A stretch of DNA of 64,000 nt, from the NCBI GenBank assembly GCA_910577175.1, contig CAJTLU010000007.1:139909-203908 (forward strand). The letters run 5' to 3'. Below, piece after piece: positions 6,788 to 17,603 of this stretch. Position 1 is the first letter of the stretch. The number at the start of each line of letters is the position of its first letter. The notes beneath the pieces were generated by a model. The model was given only the letters and a program-made list of their open reading frames with translations. It made no database searches and was not told where the DNA came from. The position numbers and the translations under genes are program-made. This DNA comes from an uncultured Lachnospiraceae bacterium (GTDB lineage Bacteria; Bacillota; Clostridia; Lachnospirales; Lachnospiraceae).

Positions 6788-9700
6788 TTAGTTCCTTTCT
6801 ATGCTCCAGAATTTAAACCAAGCATTATTAAATAAATTCGGATTTTGTTTTATTACTTCAGGATGATAAAAGTTAAATTCTGTTGCACTATAATATGCTT
6901 TTGCTGCTTCGTGAGCATTATCATAACTCATACCATTCCTCATCACATTAAACTCATATATTTCATGTGCATAAAAATCCAAATCAGCTCCGATTATTTT
7001 TGTATTATTCTTATATGCATTCTCCAGTCTATCAATCATTGCATCATTAAACTCATCTGATAAATCATCAGATAAATGCTGTTTTACAGTATTTAATCCC
7101 TTTTCTGTAACATATTTTTCTTGTCCCCATAAAGATGTTTTATTTTTGGGAGAGAAAATATCACCTCCATCCACCTCTCCCGCAAAGTATTGCAGCTGCA
7201 TCCTTGCCGGTAACGCATCCTCTGCATTCCCAACAATTCCTCCTGTAGCCTTTGCCGCCCTCTTTGCCTTCAGCCGGTCAATCCCTGCTCCTGCGAGGGT
7301 GCTTCCTGCGGAAACAACCGTGCCGAGTGCTGCAGAAATCCCTATCTGGCGGTAGTCTATCTGGGAGAACGTCCTGCCTTCCACAAAGAACTGATGTGCC
7401 ATCTCCTCCGCCGCTTCAGAGGCTGCCCCTCCGGCTGCGTTGGCTATCAGGGCGGCGGCAAGCGTCTTCGCCGTCAGCCCTGTTCCTGTTGAAAGGGCAT
7501 TCTTTGCCGCAAGCGGACCGATGGTGCATTTCAGGAGGTTCCCCGTGCCGAAGGAAATCGCGGAAACTGCACCGGAGAAAAGCCCTTCCCCGACGATGCG
7601 GTTATAGTCGATGCAGACCTTCTTCTCAATGAACTTCTGTATCCCCGCCTCGACTGCCATTCCTGCCACCACGGCTGAAATCACGATAACCGCCAGCTCG
7701 ATGGCAATATGGCCGCTCGGGTCGATGTAACGCTCCGGGTTGTTCATGCAGTAGGTATAAAGGTTCAGGCTCAGCGGGTCGGACTGGCTCCCGGCGTAGG
7801 TGTCTGCCTGCAGGAAGCGCGCCGTTACCGGGTCGTACATACGCGCGTTCAGGTAATACAGCCCGGTTTCCACGTCATACTGGTAACCGGCATAAAGGAC
7901 AGAATTGTCCGCTTCGCCGGTCTGTCCGGTAAGATTGCCAAACGCATCATAGGCATATGTTGCTATGACCTCCCTTCCGGAAAGGAGCGTCACCACGTCG
8001 CCGTGGGCGTTGTAGAGATAGGAATAGGTCACCCTCTCCGGATTTCCGTCCACATCCCCTGCACCGGCTTCACTGTATACCTCCCGGAACAGGAGCGGCC
8101 CGCCGTACACATTCCTTGCGGTTACGGCGCCGTCCCCGTCTGCCTCCATGATAACATGCTCCCCGTCGTAAAGGAAGCGGGACATAGAAGCCATGCCGTC
8201 TGTAGTAACCTCCTTCGCCACACGGAATCCCTGCGCATTGTAGGTATTCCTGACGTAGGTTTCTGCCGTCCTTGCAGAAACCATCTGGTTGTGCAGGTCG
8301 TAGGAAGCGGAAAGGACAGCGGTTCCCCCGTCGCCGTTCCCGTTACTGTCGTACTGCGTCTTCGTCTCCGTCAGACAGTTGCCGTTCGCATCATAGGTAT
8401 AAACGGTTTCCGAACACTTCTTCCCGGCTTCCGTCCCTGCGCTCCTGACAAGCTGGTTCCGGCTGTTGTAGGTGTAAATGGTTTCCACGGTAACAGTTTT
8501 TTGCGTACCGTCCGAAGCCGCGGTCTGCACGGTTTCCGTCATTGTCCTGCGGTTCCCTGCACCGTCATAGGTGTAAGAAACGGTACGTCCGTCCGGGTAC
8601 TCCACACGGGACAAACGGTTCAGGCTGTCATAGGTATATGCCGTCGTGCCGCGCTCTGTGTCTCCCGATTTCTCGGTCTTTGTCTTCAGGTTCCCGGCAG
8701 CATCATAGGTATACAAAAACTCGTCCTGCACGCTGCCGTCCGCAAGGGTATTCTTAACAGACGTCACCCGGTGACAGCCGTCGAAGGTATAGCTCTCCTT
8801 GGTGCCGTCCCCATAGGTCACGCTCTTTCTCGCCCCGTCTATGTTGTAAGCAATCTCCGCCACGGAGGTTCCGGACTGCACCTTGACTAGACGACCTGCC
8901 GTATCGTACCAACGCTTGACAGTACCGGTTTCGCCCGTCTCCGTCTCGTAATGGAACCCAGCGTCACACCCTGCGGTCATATCGTAGCCAAAGGTCACTG
9001 TGGCAAAGCCCGGCGCACGCTTTTCCGTGATACGCCCGAGGGCATCATAGGCACAGGTAGTCGTCCCGCTTCCGTCCGTAAACGAAACCAGACGGTTTGC
9101 CTTATCGTAGACATAGGTATAGGTGCTGCTCCGGCTTCCGGAAACCGAAGTCTCCTTTACCAGATTTCCTGCGGAATCATAGGTATAGGACGTCACCGTT
9201 CCGGCATAATCCGTTGCAGTTGCCACTTCTCCGTTGCCGAAATAGGTATAGTGCTGCGTTACGGCAGCGTCGCCGCTTCCTTCGGTCTTTGAGATGACAA
9301 GCCCTGCCTTGTTGTAGGCATATGATGTGCGGTTTTTGTTCCCGTCGGTCTGCGTCAGGAGATTTCCTGCCGCATCGTAGGTATAGGAGACCTTTGTCCC
9401 GTCCACAGACGTTACGCTAAGCAGCCTGCCCTCGCTGTCATAGGCGTACATCTTTTTATTTCCGTTGGCGTCCTGCTCGGAAAGCACGTTGCCAAGAACG
9501 TCATAGGTTTTTTTCGTTACTCCTCCTGCCGCGTCGGTCACTGAAACCACCCTGCCGTCCCTGTCATATTCATAAACGGTTTTATGGCCTTCGCCGTCCG
9601 TAGCGGAAATTTTCTGTCCTGCTGCGTCATACGTGTAATGTGCCGCAATTGTGCCATCCGGGTTGATAATATAGCACAACCGCCCGAACGCATCATAACG

Positions 9701-12700
9701 ATACCTTATTTTATTCCCGAATGCATCCGTTTCTGAAAGAACAAGACCATTTGCATCGTATTCCGTCTTCTTTGTCAGCTCTTTCAGGGAAACCGTCACT
9801 GTTTCCGAGCATCTGCGGCCTAAAAGGTCATAAGAATACCTGGTGACGTTTCCTTCCGCATCGGTTTTGGAAAGCATGTTTCCAAACGCGTCATAGGTAT
9901 ACCGCTCTGTACGATGCTCCGTACCGCCTGTGCGGAACAGAATGGACCGCACAGGATTGGAACGCCCGTCATAGGTATAGGTCTGGCATGTGCCCATGGA
10001 ATTTTCCTTACATGCTAACAATCCCGAACTATGATACTGGTAGGTTTCCCGATAGGAATCGATGGTGTCGTCCCCGGAAACCTCACAGGAGGTTACCTGT
10101 CCCAGGGAATTATAGGTATACGTTGTTACCCGTCCGGTACGCTCCGTCTTTGTCAGGACATTTCCCATGCCGTCATAGGTATAGGTCTCTGCTGCCCCTC
10201 CCTTTGTTACAGAAAGCACCCGGTCCGCCCCGTCATAGGTATAGCTTATCCTGCCGCCAAGCGCCGTCGTTTCCGTCAGCTTCCTGCCTAACGCGTCATA
10301 GGTATAGGAAACTGTAAATGCTTTTCCCGCCTTGTCCGTCTCCGGTGTGATATACGAGATACAGCTGCCCTGTGGGCTGTAACGGTAGATAGTCGCATTT
10401 CCGAACGCGTCGCATTCCATTGTACGGTTGCCGTTACGGTTATAGCCGTATTGCGCAGTTACGGTCCGTATCATGGTCTGGTTCTTTCCCTGCGTCACCT
10501 CGATACGTCTGGTCTCACGTCCACAGGCATCGTACTCTGTTTCCAGATGCTCCATTGCATCAATAGAAAGCCCTTCGCGGTAAGACGCCGGAAGCACCGT
10601 CTTAATCTGCCTGTCGGCCCGGTCATAGGCATACAGCGTCGTGCCCTTCTCTGCGTCAATTTCCCTTTCCAGCCGTCCGAAGCTGTCATATACCGATTCG
10701 GTGACTCTTTCTGCTGCATTTTCCCCATCATAGGACTGCGTTTCTTTCGTCACATTTCCGTTTGCGTCATACGCATAGGAGGTCCATGTCACAATCCCAT
10801 CCTTTGCGGTTACGGTCTTACGGACGCACTGTCCCTTTGCATCGTATTGGTACGATGTTACCGTTCCGTCCGGCGCGGTTTCCCGGATAAGGTTCTCCGC
10901 CCTGTCATATCCATAGATTGTTACAAGTTCCGTAAAGCCGGTATTTTCTAACGTATACAGAGACGCATTTTCTACCAGACGCTTTGCTGTTACCGGCTTT
11001 TCCCCGGATGCATAGGTATACTCCGTCTGCATACTCTGTTTCCCGGAAAGCGTCTGTGTTTCGGAAAGACATCTTCCGTCCGCATCATAGCAGTAAGAAA
11101 CGGTTCCTGCTGTATCCGTCCTTGATAGCAGGTTTCCCAGCGCATCATAAGTACAGGTTACCGTAATCAGCTCTCCTGACGGTATCCTCTTTGCCGTAGT
11201 GCCTGCCGCACTCCTCGTATAGCGTAGCGCATTTCCGAGCCGGTCGTACTCCGTTCCGGTGTAGGTATAGCGGTCTGCCTCAAACGGAGACCAGACGCCG
11301 GTACGGTTTTTCAGCGCATCATAGGTATAGTATGTCGTATTGCCTAAGGCGTCCTTCTGCGAGGACAGCGTCCCGTCCGTGGCATAGCTCCAGCTGAGTA
11401 CGCCGCCGTCCGGGTTCTTCTGCTCGATAAGGCGGTTTTTATAATCGTAGGTAAATACGGTTTCTGCCGCTTCCATATCCGTAAAGTACACGGTCTCGGT
11501 CGTTTTATGGTATTTTCCGGAAAGCGTATAGGCATACTCCCGCAGAAGCTCTTCCCTTGCCCCCGGCGCCTTTCTGCATGCCGTAAGCATTCTTCCGTCC
11601 GCATCATAGGTATAGGTATAAACCGCGCCGCCCGGCAGCTCTTCCTTCAAAAGACGTCCCCTGCAGTCATAGGTATAGACCGTACGGTTTCCCAGAGGGT
11701 CGGTCTGGCTAAGGAGATTTCCTGCTGCATCATAGGTATAGGTGTATGCCTTTGCTTCGGAACCGTTTGCCGTATACTCTCTGACCTTCTGTAGCAGCTC
11801 ATTGTAAACCGCCCCTGTAATGCCGCCGTTTGCGTCCTTTTTCCGGATAATATTTCCTGCCGCGTCATATGCGTATTCGGTCGTTCTTCCCTCCGGCGTC
11901 GTTACGGTGAGAACCCGTCCCAGCTTGTCATAGGTCATTTCCGTCTTATAGCCCTTTGCATTCCGGATGCCGGTCTGATATCCGGAAGCATTGTAGGTAT
12001 AGGTCGTCTTACCGCCCTCCGGATTCGTCACGGTCTTAATCAGCCCCTTGAGGCTGCATTCTTCCGGGTTTGTAACATAGGTATAGCTTGTCACCGCAAA
12101 TTTGGATGCGTCATTTTCTTCATATTTGCTGTAGCTTACATTTTTATCAAGCTCCACAATCACCGAACGCAGAAATACACCGCTTTCATCATAAATATAA
12201 TGCGTCACGACGCCAGCCGGGTCCTTGTGGTAGATACAGTTATTCCGGCTGTCGTACTGAAAGGTTTCTATCCCGTTATCCGGATAAGTGATTTTTGTTG
12301 TATTTCCTTTGACATCCCGCTCGTAACTGGTAATATTTCCGGCTTCATCCCTGCTTGCCTTCAGCTCATTGTAATTACTCAGGTTATTATCCTGAAAATA
12401 GCTGAAGGTCTGCAGATTGCCGGAGCCGTCCACAATGCCGACAATATTGTAGGCAGCGTCGTAATACTGCGTTTCCGTCGTCCCGTCGGTATTCGTAATG
12501 GTCGTACTCCGCTTCGATTCGTCATAGGAGTAAGTGCGCGTATTCCCTGCCGCGTCGGTTACGCTCTCTACCGTCCAGCGCATCCCTCTCAGTTTATAGG
12601 CGATGCCCGCAATAGTCTGCCCCTTTGCGTTTTTTACCGCGCAAAGCCGTTTCCCTGATGTGGCTCCGGTATACTTGTAAAAATATACCGTTCCGTCTGC

Positions 12701-15700
12701 CGCCGTTGCCTTTACCAGCCTGTCGCCGTCATATTCATAAGTCACGGTTCTTCCGGCATAATCCCTTATCCCGGTAAGCCGCCCGCCCGTATAAGTCAGT
12801 ACGGTTTCCCTGCCAAGCGCGTCCGTAAGCTTTATCGGCCGTCCCTTCGCATTCACGGTAATCGTAACCGCATTACCATAAGCGTCCTCTTCCCTTACAA
12901 GATAGCCTGCCGCGTTGTAATAATACTTTGTCTGGTCCGGCATCGTCAGAAGATAGCCGCCGTTCTCCGTCCGGGTCAGGGTATTTCTCGAACTCTTTGC
13001 CCAAAAGCTTCCGTCATTCGTTGCAACATAATTGTCAATCCCGCCGCCCGGCAGCTCTACAAGGAATATATGTTCATTTTTGTATTCCTCCGAAGGATAC
13101 GCCCTACACGCATAATTCAGGTTCCAACCCTTGCCGAATACGCTGTCCTCCTTGTCATTCTGGGAATTGTATGTCCTCACAAGCTGAAATTCATTCTTGC
13201 CATACGGATACGATAAATCGACATAGCTGCCCGAATAATTTCCGGTCGGGGCATAGGCACCCTCTACGCTTCCGAAGTATACTGCCGCACGCAGCTCTTC
13301 TCCAAGGAAAGGCATATATTCTACCTTACCCTCTATCTTGTCGCCTTCCCCCTCCCACTGGTAGGAATCCATTCCAAGGAAGGTCCCTGTTTTTACCTGG
13401 CGCTTCGGTCCGCTGATGCTGCCCCAGTAGTTATTGGACGCATTAATTGCATAAAGGTCGCTCGTATTTTTTACGGCGCAGGCATTTCCTGCAAACCGGC
13501 AGTAATTCACCGAAATGTCGTTCAAGTTAGAAACCAGCACGGCATAGCTTCTCGCCCCGACAAACATGGAGTTTAAAACTGACACCATACCATACGCATT
13601 CAAAATCGTATCGGCATAACGGAATAGGCAGTCGCTTGCCTGCAGCTTACCGCCGTCATTAATACGGATTCCGCTCCAATATTCTATCGTGCTGCTTCCC
13701 TCCTCTGCTCCGACATAGGAAGGGTCTCCCGCGTAGGAGAAAACTATCTTCTTTTCCTCCGTACCGAGCGCCTGCAGGGTGCCGCTTAGGGAGATGCCAT
13801 AATTCGGACGGAACAGCAGCTTAGCTCCCGGAGAAAGCTGCAATGTTTTCCCATACGGAATCGTAATAGATTCGCAAAAGTAGGTATCCTCCGGCAAGAC
13901 AATACTATTTGCCAGTGTCCCATACAAAAGAACCCCGTTGGAATACTTACTGCCGATAAACTGATTTTCCCGGATACCCTCTAACTCCTCTCCGGTGCGC
14001 AGGGCACCGATGTTAAGGGAAATAGGGTAGGAGCCGGATTCCATAAAGGCGTTCCCCTCCACGGAGAATGCCCCCGTCCCGAGGCTGGAGACGTACAGAC
14101 CGTAATAGGCGGTCCCCGTGACCGTGCACCCGGTCATGGCAAAGGAGGCATCCCCGCCCTGGCTCACGCGGACACCGTACCTCCCGCCCGTGATGGTGCT
14201 GTCCAGAAGCTCCGTGTTCCCGTACGACATCACGGCGTACTCCCCCGAAGCGAGAATACTGCACCCCTCCAGCCTCACGTTGCCCTTCGCCTCCGTCCGG
14301 AGCACCCCGTAGGCGGAATCCCCCCCTTCCAGCACACAGCGGGAAAGCCGCACACTCCCGTATACCGTAAGACCCGGTTCATAGCTGCTCCTGCCTTTTA
14401 CATTCCTCACCTCCGTATGCTCCGCGGTGAGGCTCCCCCCTTCATATACGATAACCCCGTCCCATGTACCGCTTTTCCTGACGGTAAGCCCGTCCGCGTG
14501 TTCCGCATCGCCGTACGAGGTGAGGACAACCGGCTCCCTTTCTTTTCCCGACAGGATAAGATGCCCCCCGTTTGAAACCGAAAAATCCTTCCCGGACTCC
14601 CGCAGCAGCACGCTCCCTCCCGGCACTGTCAGGAGTCCCCCATCATAGATATAAAGATTCCCTGTTACATAGGTCCCCACCGGCAGCACCACCTCCCTAC
14701 GGAGTATACCATTGAGGTAAGGCATGTCCGCACCGGTATGCCCGCTGTAGGTGTTCCCCCGGATTTCCTCCATCTGTCCCCCCGTCATGCTGCCAAGGTT
14801 CATATAGACCGGGTAGGAACCACATCCCGTGAAGGTGTTCCCCGTCACGGAGAATGTCCCCGTCCCGAGCGTGGAGACGTACAGACCGTAGGTGGCTGTC
14901 CCCGTCACCGTGCAACCTGACATGGCAAAGGAGACATCCCCGCCCTGGTTCACGCTGACACCATAACTTCCCCCCGTGATGGTGCTGTCCACCAGCTCCG
15001 TGTTCCCGTACGACATCACGGCGTACTCCCCCGACGCGAGGAGGGTGCAACCCTCCAGCCTCACGTCCCCGTTCCTTTCCACCATGAGAAGCCTGTATGC
15101 GGAAGTCCTCCCGTCCAGCACACAGTGGGAAAACCCTGCCTTCCCACTTATATTGACGGCTGCAGCACTTCTGCTCCTGTCCTTTATATTTCTTATTTCC
15201 GTATATTCCGCGGTGAGGTTTCCACCTTCACTTACAGTAACCCCGTTCCATGTGCTGTCCTTCCTGACAGTAAGCCCGTCCGCGTGTTCCGCATCGCCGT
15301 ACGAGGTGAGGACAACCGGCTCCCTTTCTTTTCCCGACAGGATAAGATGCCCCCCGTTTGAAACCGAAAAATCCTTCCCGGACTCCCGCAGCAGCACGCT
15401 CCCTCCCGGCACTGTCAGGAGTCCCCCATCATAGATATAAAGATTCCCTGTTACATAGGTCCCCACCGGCAGCACCACCTCCCTACGGAGTATACCATTG
15501 AGGTAAGGCATGTCCGCACCGGTATGCCCGCTGTAGGTGTTCCCCCGGATTTCCTCCATCTGTCCCCCCGTCATGCTGCCAAGGTTCATATAGACCGGGT
15601 AGGAACCACATCCCGTGAAGGTGTTCCCCGTCACGGAGAATGTCCCCGTCCCGAGCGTGGAGACGTACAGACCGTAGGTGGCTGTCCCCGTCACCGTGCA

Positions 15701-17491
15701 ACCTGACATGGCAAAGGAGACATCCCCGCCCTGGTTCACGCTGACACCATAACTTCCCCCCGTGATGGTGCTGTCCACCAGCTCCGTGTTCCCGTACGAC
15801 ATCACGGCGTACTCCCCCGACGCGAGGAGGGTGCAACCCTCCAGCCTCACGTCCCCGTTCCTTTCCACCATGAGAAGCCTGTATGCGGAAGTCCTCCCGT
15901 CCAGCACACAGTGGGAAAACCCTGCCTTCCCACTTATATTGACGGCTGCAGCACTTCTGCTCCTGTCCTTTATATTTCTTATTTCCGTATATTCCGCGGT
16001 GAGGTTTCCACCTGCATATACACTTACCCCTCCCCAATATTTACTCCCATTTTCTGTTCCTCCATACTCCACATCCCCCATGGAAGTCATAATAACTTCC
16101 CTTCCTTCTTCCCCTTCTAAAACGAAATTTCCACTGACATAAAAACTAGCTCCCGAAGCTATCCGTAGTATTGTCCCCGGCTTAACATGCAGTGTCTTTC
16201 CTTGTGCAATCGTAACAGACCCCGTCACTTCGTAAGAGCCGGTTCCTTCTCCCCACACTGTATCGGTGGAAATTGTCCCGCTCACTTTTCTTTTATTCGT
16301 AAAAGACACCACATTACTCCAAATGCTGTGTTCTTCCTTTGTCTCTATACTGCTAACTTGATACTGATATTCCGTGTAGCTGTCCGGAACTGTATACTGA
16401 AATGCACTGCCGCTGACACAGTCTACGGTTTCCCCATTTACCTGTACCTCGTATCCTGCTTTACTTCCGATAGGATTCCACTGCAAATAAACTGTATCGT
16501 TTCCCTGTGTCGATACAGTTAAAACTATTTCCTTTTTCACCGGCTCCTCCGTTGGCGTCGGTATTAGACTTGGCGCCACTGTCAGCGTCGGACTTGGTAT
16601 ACTTGTCACTTCCAGCTCCGGCGTTATCCCCGGTTCACTCGTCGCTTCCGGCTCCGGTGTCGGACCAGGCGTACTCGTTGGCTCCACCGTTGGATTTGGC
16701 GTACTTGTCGTTTCCGGCGTCGGTGTCAGACTTGGCTCGTTCGTCGGTTCCGGTGTACCTGTCGGTTCTGCCGTTGGTATCGAACTAGGCGTACTTGTCG
16801 CTTCCGGCTCCGGTGTCGGACCAGGCGTACTCGTTGGCTCCACCGTTGGATTTGGCGTACTTGTCGTTTCCGGCGTCGGTGTCAGACTTGGCTCGTTCGT
16901 CGGTTCCGGTGTACCTGTCGGTTCTGCCGTTGGTATCGAACTAGGCGTACTTGTCGTTTCCGGCGTCAGTGTCAGACTTGGCTCTGCCGTCGGTGTTAGC
17001 GTACTCGTCGGTTCTGCCGTTGGACTCGGTGTACTTGTTAGCTCCGGCGTCGGACTTAGTACGTTCGTCGGTTCCACTGTCGGCATCGGCGCGCTCGTCA
17101 CTTCCACCGTTGGCTCCGGACCCGGTTCATTCGTCGGCTCCACCGTTAGAGTCGGTATACTTGTCACTTCCACCGTCGGCTCCGGACCCGGTTCATTCGT
17201 CGACTCCACCGTCAGACTCGGTGTACTCGTCGGTTCCGCCGTCGCTGTCAAACCCGGCATGCCCGTCGGCTCTGGCGTACCTGCCGCTTCTAACAGTTCC
17301 GTTGCTTCCGGCGTTATCCCCGGTTCTGCTTCCTCCGCTATGGCTCCCGTGTCCGTGCCTGCATATACGACCAGACCCCTGCCGCCTCCTGCCGGTGCAG
17401 TACAGCCGATTACTAATGATGCAATTGCTGCTGCCGCAAGCTTTTTTGCTGTTTTCCCCAATTCAAAATAGTATTTTGTCCCCTTTTTCAT
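6788..17491 (-). CDS. Giant secreted Rhs/YD-repeat polymorphic toxin with PT-rich stalk and beta-helix
   Basis: 3,567 residues. The signal segment has a possible lipobox (VIGC, Cys30). About 45-315 is Pro/Thr/Glu-rich repeats, probably a cell-wall stalk. About 320-400 is fibronectin-III-like (VYLQWNPI, GYEVQVNG). About 405-1395 is parallel beta-helix repeats including a nearly exact 262-residue tandem duplication. From about 1410 a DUF6531-type entry and YD repeats (Y-T-Y-D-A-x-G-N) continue to the core end PERYIDPSGHI near 3260. A hydrophobic Ala/Gly region (about 3265-3345) and a pre-toxin motif MQLQYFAG near 3430 follow. The last ~110 residues are a toxin of unnamed type with His-rich motifs (FYAHEIYE, AHEAA, FYHPEVI). 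Family knowledge suggests the YD shell encloses the toxin until delivery. Transcription is under a c-di-GMP riboswitch. Confidence 0.92.
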   Translation of the reverse strand: MKKGTKYYFELGKTAKKLAAAAIASLVIGCTAPAGGGRGLVVYAGTDTGAIAEEAEPGITPEATELLEAAGTPEPTGMPGLTATAEPTSTPSLTVESTNEPGPEPTVEVTSIPTLTVEPTNEPGPEPTVEVTSAPMPTVEPTNVLSPTPELTSTPSPTAEPTSTLTPTAEPSLTLTPETTSTPSSIPTAEPTGTPEPTNEPSLTPTPETTSTPNPTVEPTSTPGPTPEPEATSTPSSIPTAEPTGTPEPTNEPSLTPTPETTSTPNPTVEPTSTPGPTPEPEATSEPGITPELEVTSIPSPTLTVAPSLIPTPTEEPVKKEIVLTVSTQGNDTVYLQWNPIGSKAGYEVQVNGETVDCVSGSAFQYTVPDSYTEYQYQVSSIETKEEHSIWSNVVSFTNKRKVSGTISTDTVWGEGTGSYEVTGSVTIAQGKTLHVKPGTILRIASGASFYVSGNFVLEGEEGREVIMTSMGDVEYGGTENGSKYWGGVSVYAGGNLTAEYTEIRNIKDRSRSAAAVNISGKAGFSHCVLDGRTSAYRLLMVERNGDVRLEGCTLLASGEYAVMSYGNTELVDSTITGGSYGVSVNQGGDVSFAMSGCTVTGTATYGLYVSTLGTGTFSVTGNTFTGCGSYPVYMNLGSMTGGQMEEIRGNTYSGHTGADMPYLNGILRREVVLPVGTYVTGNLYIYDGGLLTVPGGSVLLRESGKDFSVSNGGHLILSGKEREPVVLTSYGDAEHADGLTVRKDSTWNGVTVSEGGNLTAEYTEIRNIKDRSRSAAAVNISGKAGFSHCVLDGRTSAYRLLMVERNGDVRLEGCTLLASGEYAVMSYGNTELVDSTITGGSYGVSVNQGGDVSFAMSGCTVTGTATYGLYVSTLGTGTFSVTGNTFTGCGSYPVYMNLGSMTGGQMEEIRGNTYSGHTGADMPYLNGILRREVVLPVGTYVTGNLYIYDGGLLTVPGGSVLLRESGKDFSVSNGGHLILSGKEREPVVLTSYGDAEHADGLTVRKSGTWDGVIVYEGGSLTAEHTEVRNVKGRSSYEPGLTVYGSVRLSRCVLEGGDSAYGVLRTEAKGNVRLEGCSILASGEYAVMSYGNTELLDSTITGGRYGVRVSQGGDASFAMTGCTVTGTAYYGLYVSSLGTGAFSVEGNAFMESGSYPISLNIGALRTGEELEGIRENQFIGSKYSNGVLLYGTLANSIVLPEDTYFCESITIPYGKTLQLSPGAKLLFRPNYGISLSGTLQALGTEEKKIVFSYAGDPSYVGAEEGSSTIEYWSGIRINDGGKLQASDCLFRYADTILNAYGMVSVLNSMFVGARSYAVLVSNLNDISVNYCRFAGNACAVKNTSDLYAINASNNYWGSISGPKRQVKTGTFLGMDSYQWEGEGDKIEGKVEYMPFLGEELRAAVYFGSVEGAYAPTGNYSGSYVDLSYPYGKNEFQLVRTYNSQNDKEDSVFGKGWNLNYACRAYPSEEYKNEHIFLVELPGGGIDNYVATNDGSFWAKSSRNTLTRTENGGYLLTMPDQTKYYYNAAGYLVREEDAYGNAVTITVNAKGRPIKLTDALGRETVLTYTGGRLTGIRDYAGRTVTYEYDGDRLVKATAADGTVYFYKYTGATSGKRLCAVKNAKGQTIAGIAYKLRGMRWTVESVTDAAGNTRTYSYDESKRSTTITNTDGTTETQYYDAAYNIVGIVDGSGNLQTFSYFQDNNLSNYNELKASRDEAGNITSYERDVKGNTTKITYPDNGIETFQYDSRNNCIYHKDPAGVVTHYIYDESGVFLRSVIVELDKNVSYSKYEENDASKFAVTSYTYVTNPEECSLKGLIKTVTNPEGGKTTYTYNASGYQTGIRNAKGYKTEMTYDKLGRVLTVTTPEGRTTEYAYDAAGNIIRKKDANGGITGAVYNELLQKVREYTANGSEAKAYTYTYDAAGNLLSQTDPLGNRTVYTYDCRGRLLKEELPGGAVYTYTYDADGRMLTACRKAPGAREELLREYAYTLSGKYHKTTETVYFTDMEAAETVFTYDYKNRLIEQKNPDGGVLSWSYATDGTLSSQKDALGNTTYYTYDALKNRTGVWSPFEADRYTYTGTEYDRLGNALRYTRSAAGTTAKRIPSGELITVTCTYDALGNLLSRTDTAGTVSYCYDADGRCLSETQTLSGKQSMQTEYTYASGEKPVTAKRLVENASLYTLENTGFTELVTIYGYDRAENLIRETAPDGTVTSYQYDAKGQCVRKTVTAKDGIVTWTSYAYDANGNVTKETQSYDGENAAERVTESVYDSFGRLEREIDAEKGTTLYAYDRADRQIKTVLPASYREGLSIDAMEHLETEYDACGRETRRIEVTQGKNQTMIRTVTAQYGYNRNGNRTMECDAFGNATIYRYSPQGSCISYITPETDKAGKAFTVSYTYDALGRKLTETTALGGRISYTYDGADRVLSVTKGGAAETYTYDGMGNVLTKTERTGRVTTYTYNSLGQVTSCEVSGDDTIDSYRETYQYHSSGLLACKENSMGTCQTYTYDGRSNPVRSILFRTGGTEHRTERYTYDAFGNMLSKTDAEGNVTRYSYDLLGRRCSETVTVSLKELTKKTEYDANGLVLSETDAFGNKIRYRYDAFGRLCYIINPDGTIAAHYTYDAAGQKISATDGEGHKTVYEYDRDGRVVSVTDAAGGVTKKTYDVLGNVLSEQDANGNKKMYAYDSEGRLLSVTSVDGTKVSYTYDAAGNLLTQTDGNKNRTSYAYNKAGLVISKTEGSGDAAVTQHYTYFGNGEVATATDYAGTVTSYTYDSAGNLVKETSVSGSRSSTYTYVYDKANRLVSFTDGSGTTTCAYDALGRITEKRAPGFATVTFGYDMTAGCDAGFHYETETGETGTVKRWYDTAGRLVKVQSGTSVAEIAYNIDGARKSVTYGDGTKESYTFDGCHRVTSVKNTLADGSVQDEFLYTYDAAGNLKTKTEKSGDTERGTTAYTYDSLNRLSRVEYPDGRTVSYTYDGAGNRRTMTETVQTAASDGTQKTVTVETIYTYNSRNQLVRSAGTEAGKKCSETVYTYDANGNCLTETKTQYDSNGNGDGGTAVLSASYDLHNQMVSARTAETYVRNTYNAQGFRVAKEVTTDGMASMSRFLYDGEHVIMEADGDGAVTARNVYGGPLLFREVYSEAGAGDVDGNPERVTYSYLYNAHGDVVTLLSGREVIATYAYDAFGNLTGQTGEADNSVLYAGYQYDVETGLYYLNARMYDPVTARFLQADTYAGSQSDPLSLNLYTYCMNNPERYIDPSGHIAIELAVIVISAVVAGMAVEAGIQKFIEKKVCIDYNRIVGEGLFSGAVSAISFGTGNLLKCTIGPLAAKNALSTGTGLTAKTLAAALIANAAGGAASEAAEEMAHQFFVEGRTFSQIDYRQIGISAALGTVVSAGSTLAGAGIDRLKAKRAAKATGGIVGNAEDALPARMQLQYFAGEVDGGDIFSPKNKTSLWGQEKYVTEKGLNTVKQHLSDDLSDEFNDAMIDRLENAYKNNTKIIGADLDFYAHEIYEFNVMRNGMSYDNAHEAAKAYYSATEFNFYHPEVIKQNPNLFNNAWFKFWSIERN
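14439..16010 (-). repeat. 786-bp tandem duplication in the Rhs beta-helix region
   Basis: Two adjacent copies of 786 bases (262 codons), about 14439-15224 and 15225-16010, are almost identical at the DNA level, including synonymous positions. A third, clearly diverged copy lies at about 13650-14438. The near identity implies recent duplication or ongoing gene conversion, which would let the beta-helix length vary between strains. Confidence 0.9.
16545..17330 (-). repeat. Pro/Thr/Glu/Ser low-complexity coding repeats with a 156-bp duplication
   Basis: Degenerate short repeats encode units such as EPTSTPGPTPEPE. Within them a 156-base unit (52 codons) occurs twice in tandem, starting at 16645 and 16801. 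These repeats are typical of extended stalks in Gram-positive surface proteins and are prone to length change. Confidence 0.85.
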
Positions 17492-17568
17492 CTGCTGCTT
17501 CTCCTTCTGTCTTCTATTCTTTATTATTTCCTTTGTCCTGCTTTTTTTGTTTTCCCTTTACAATGCAG

Positions 17569-17603
17569 AAAAAAAACGGCTGCAAAGTAACACCTTGCAG
17601 CCG
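17569..17603 (-). terminator. Riboswitch-linked intrinsic terminator
   Basis: CGGCTGCAAGG and CTTTGCAGCCG form an 11-bp stem (17577-17603, five-base loop) followed by eight T on the minus strand. The 5' arm overlaps the 3' end of the c-di-GMP aptamer, so aptamer and terminator are likely to compete. It sits about 80 bases before the Rhs start codon. Confidence 0.85.
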
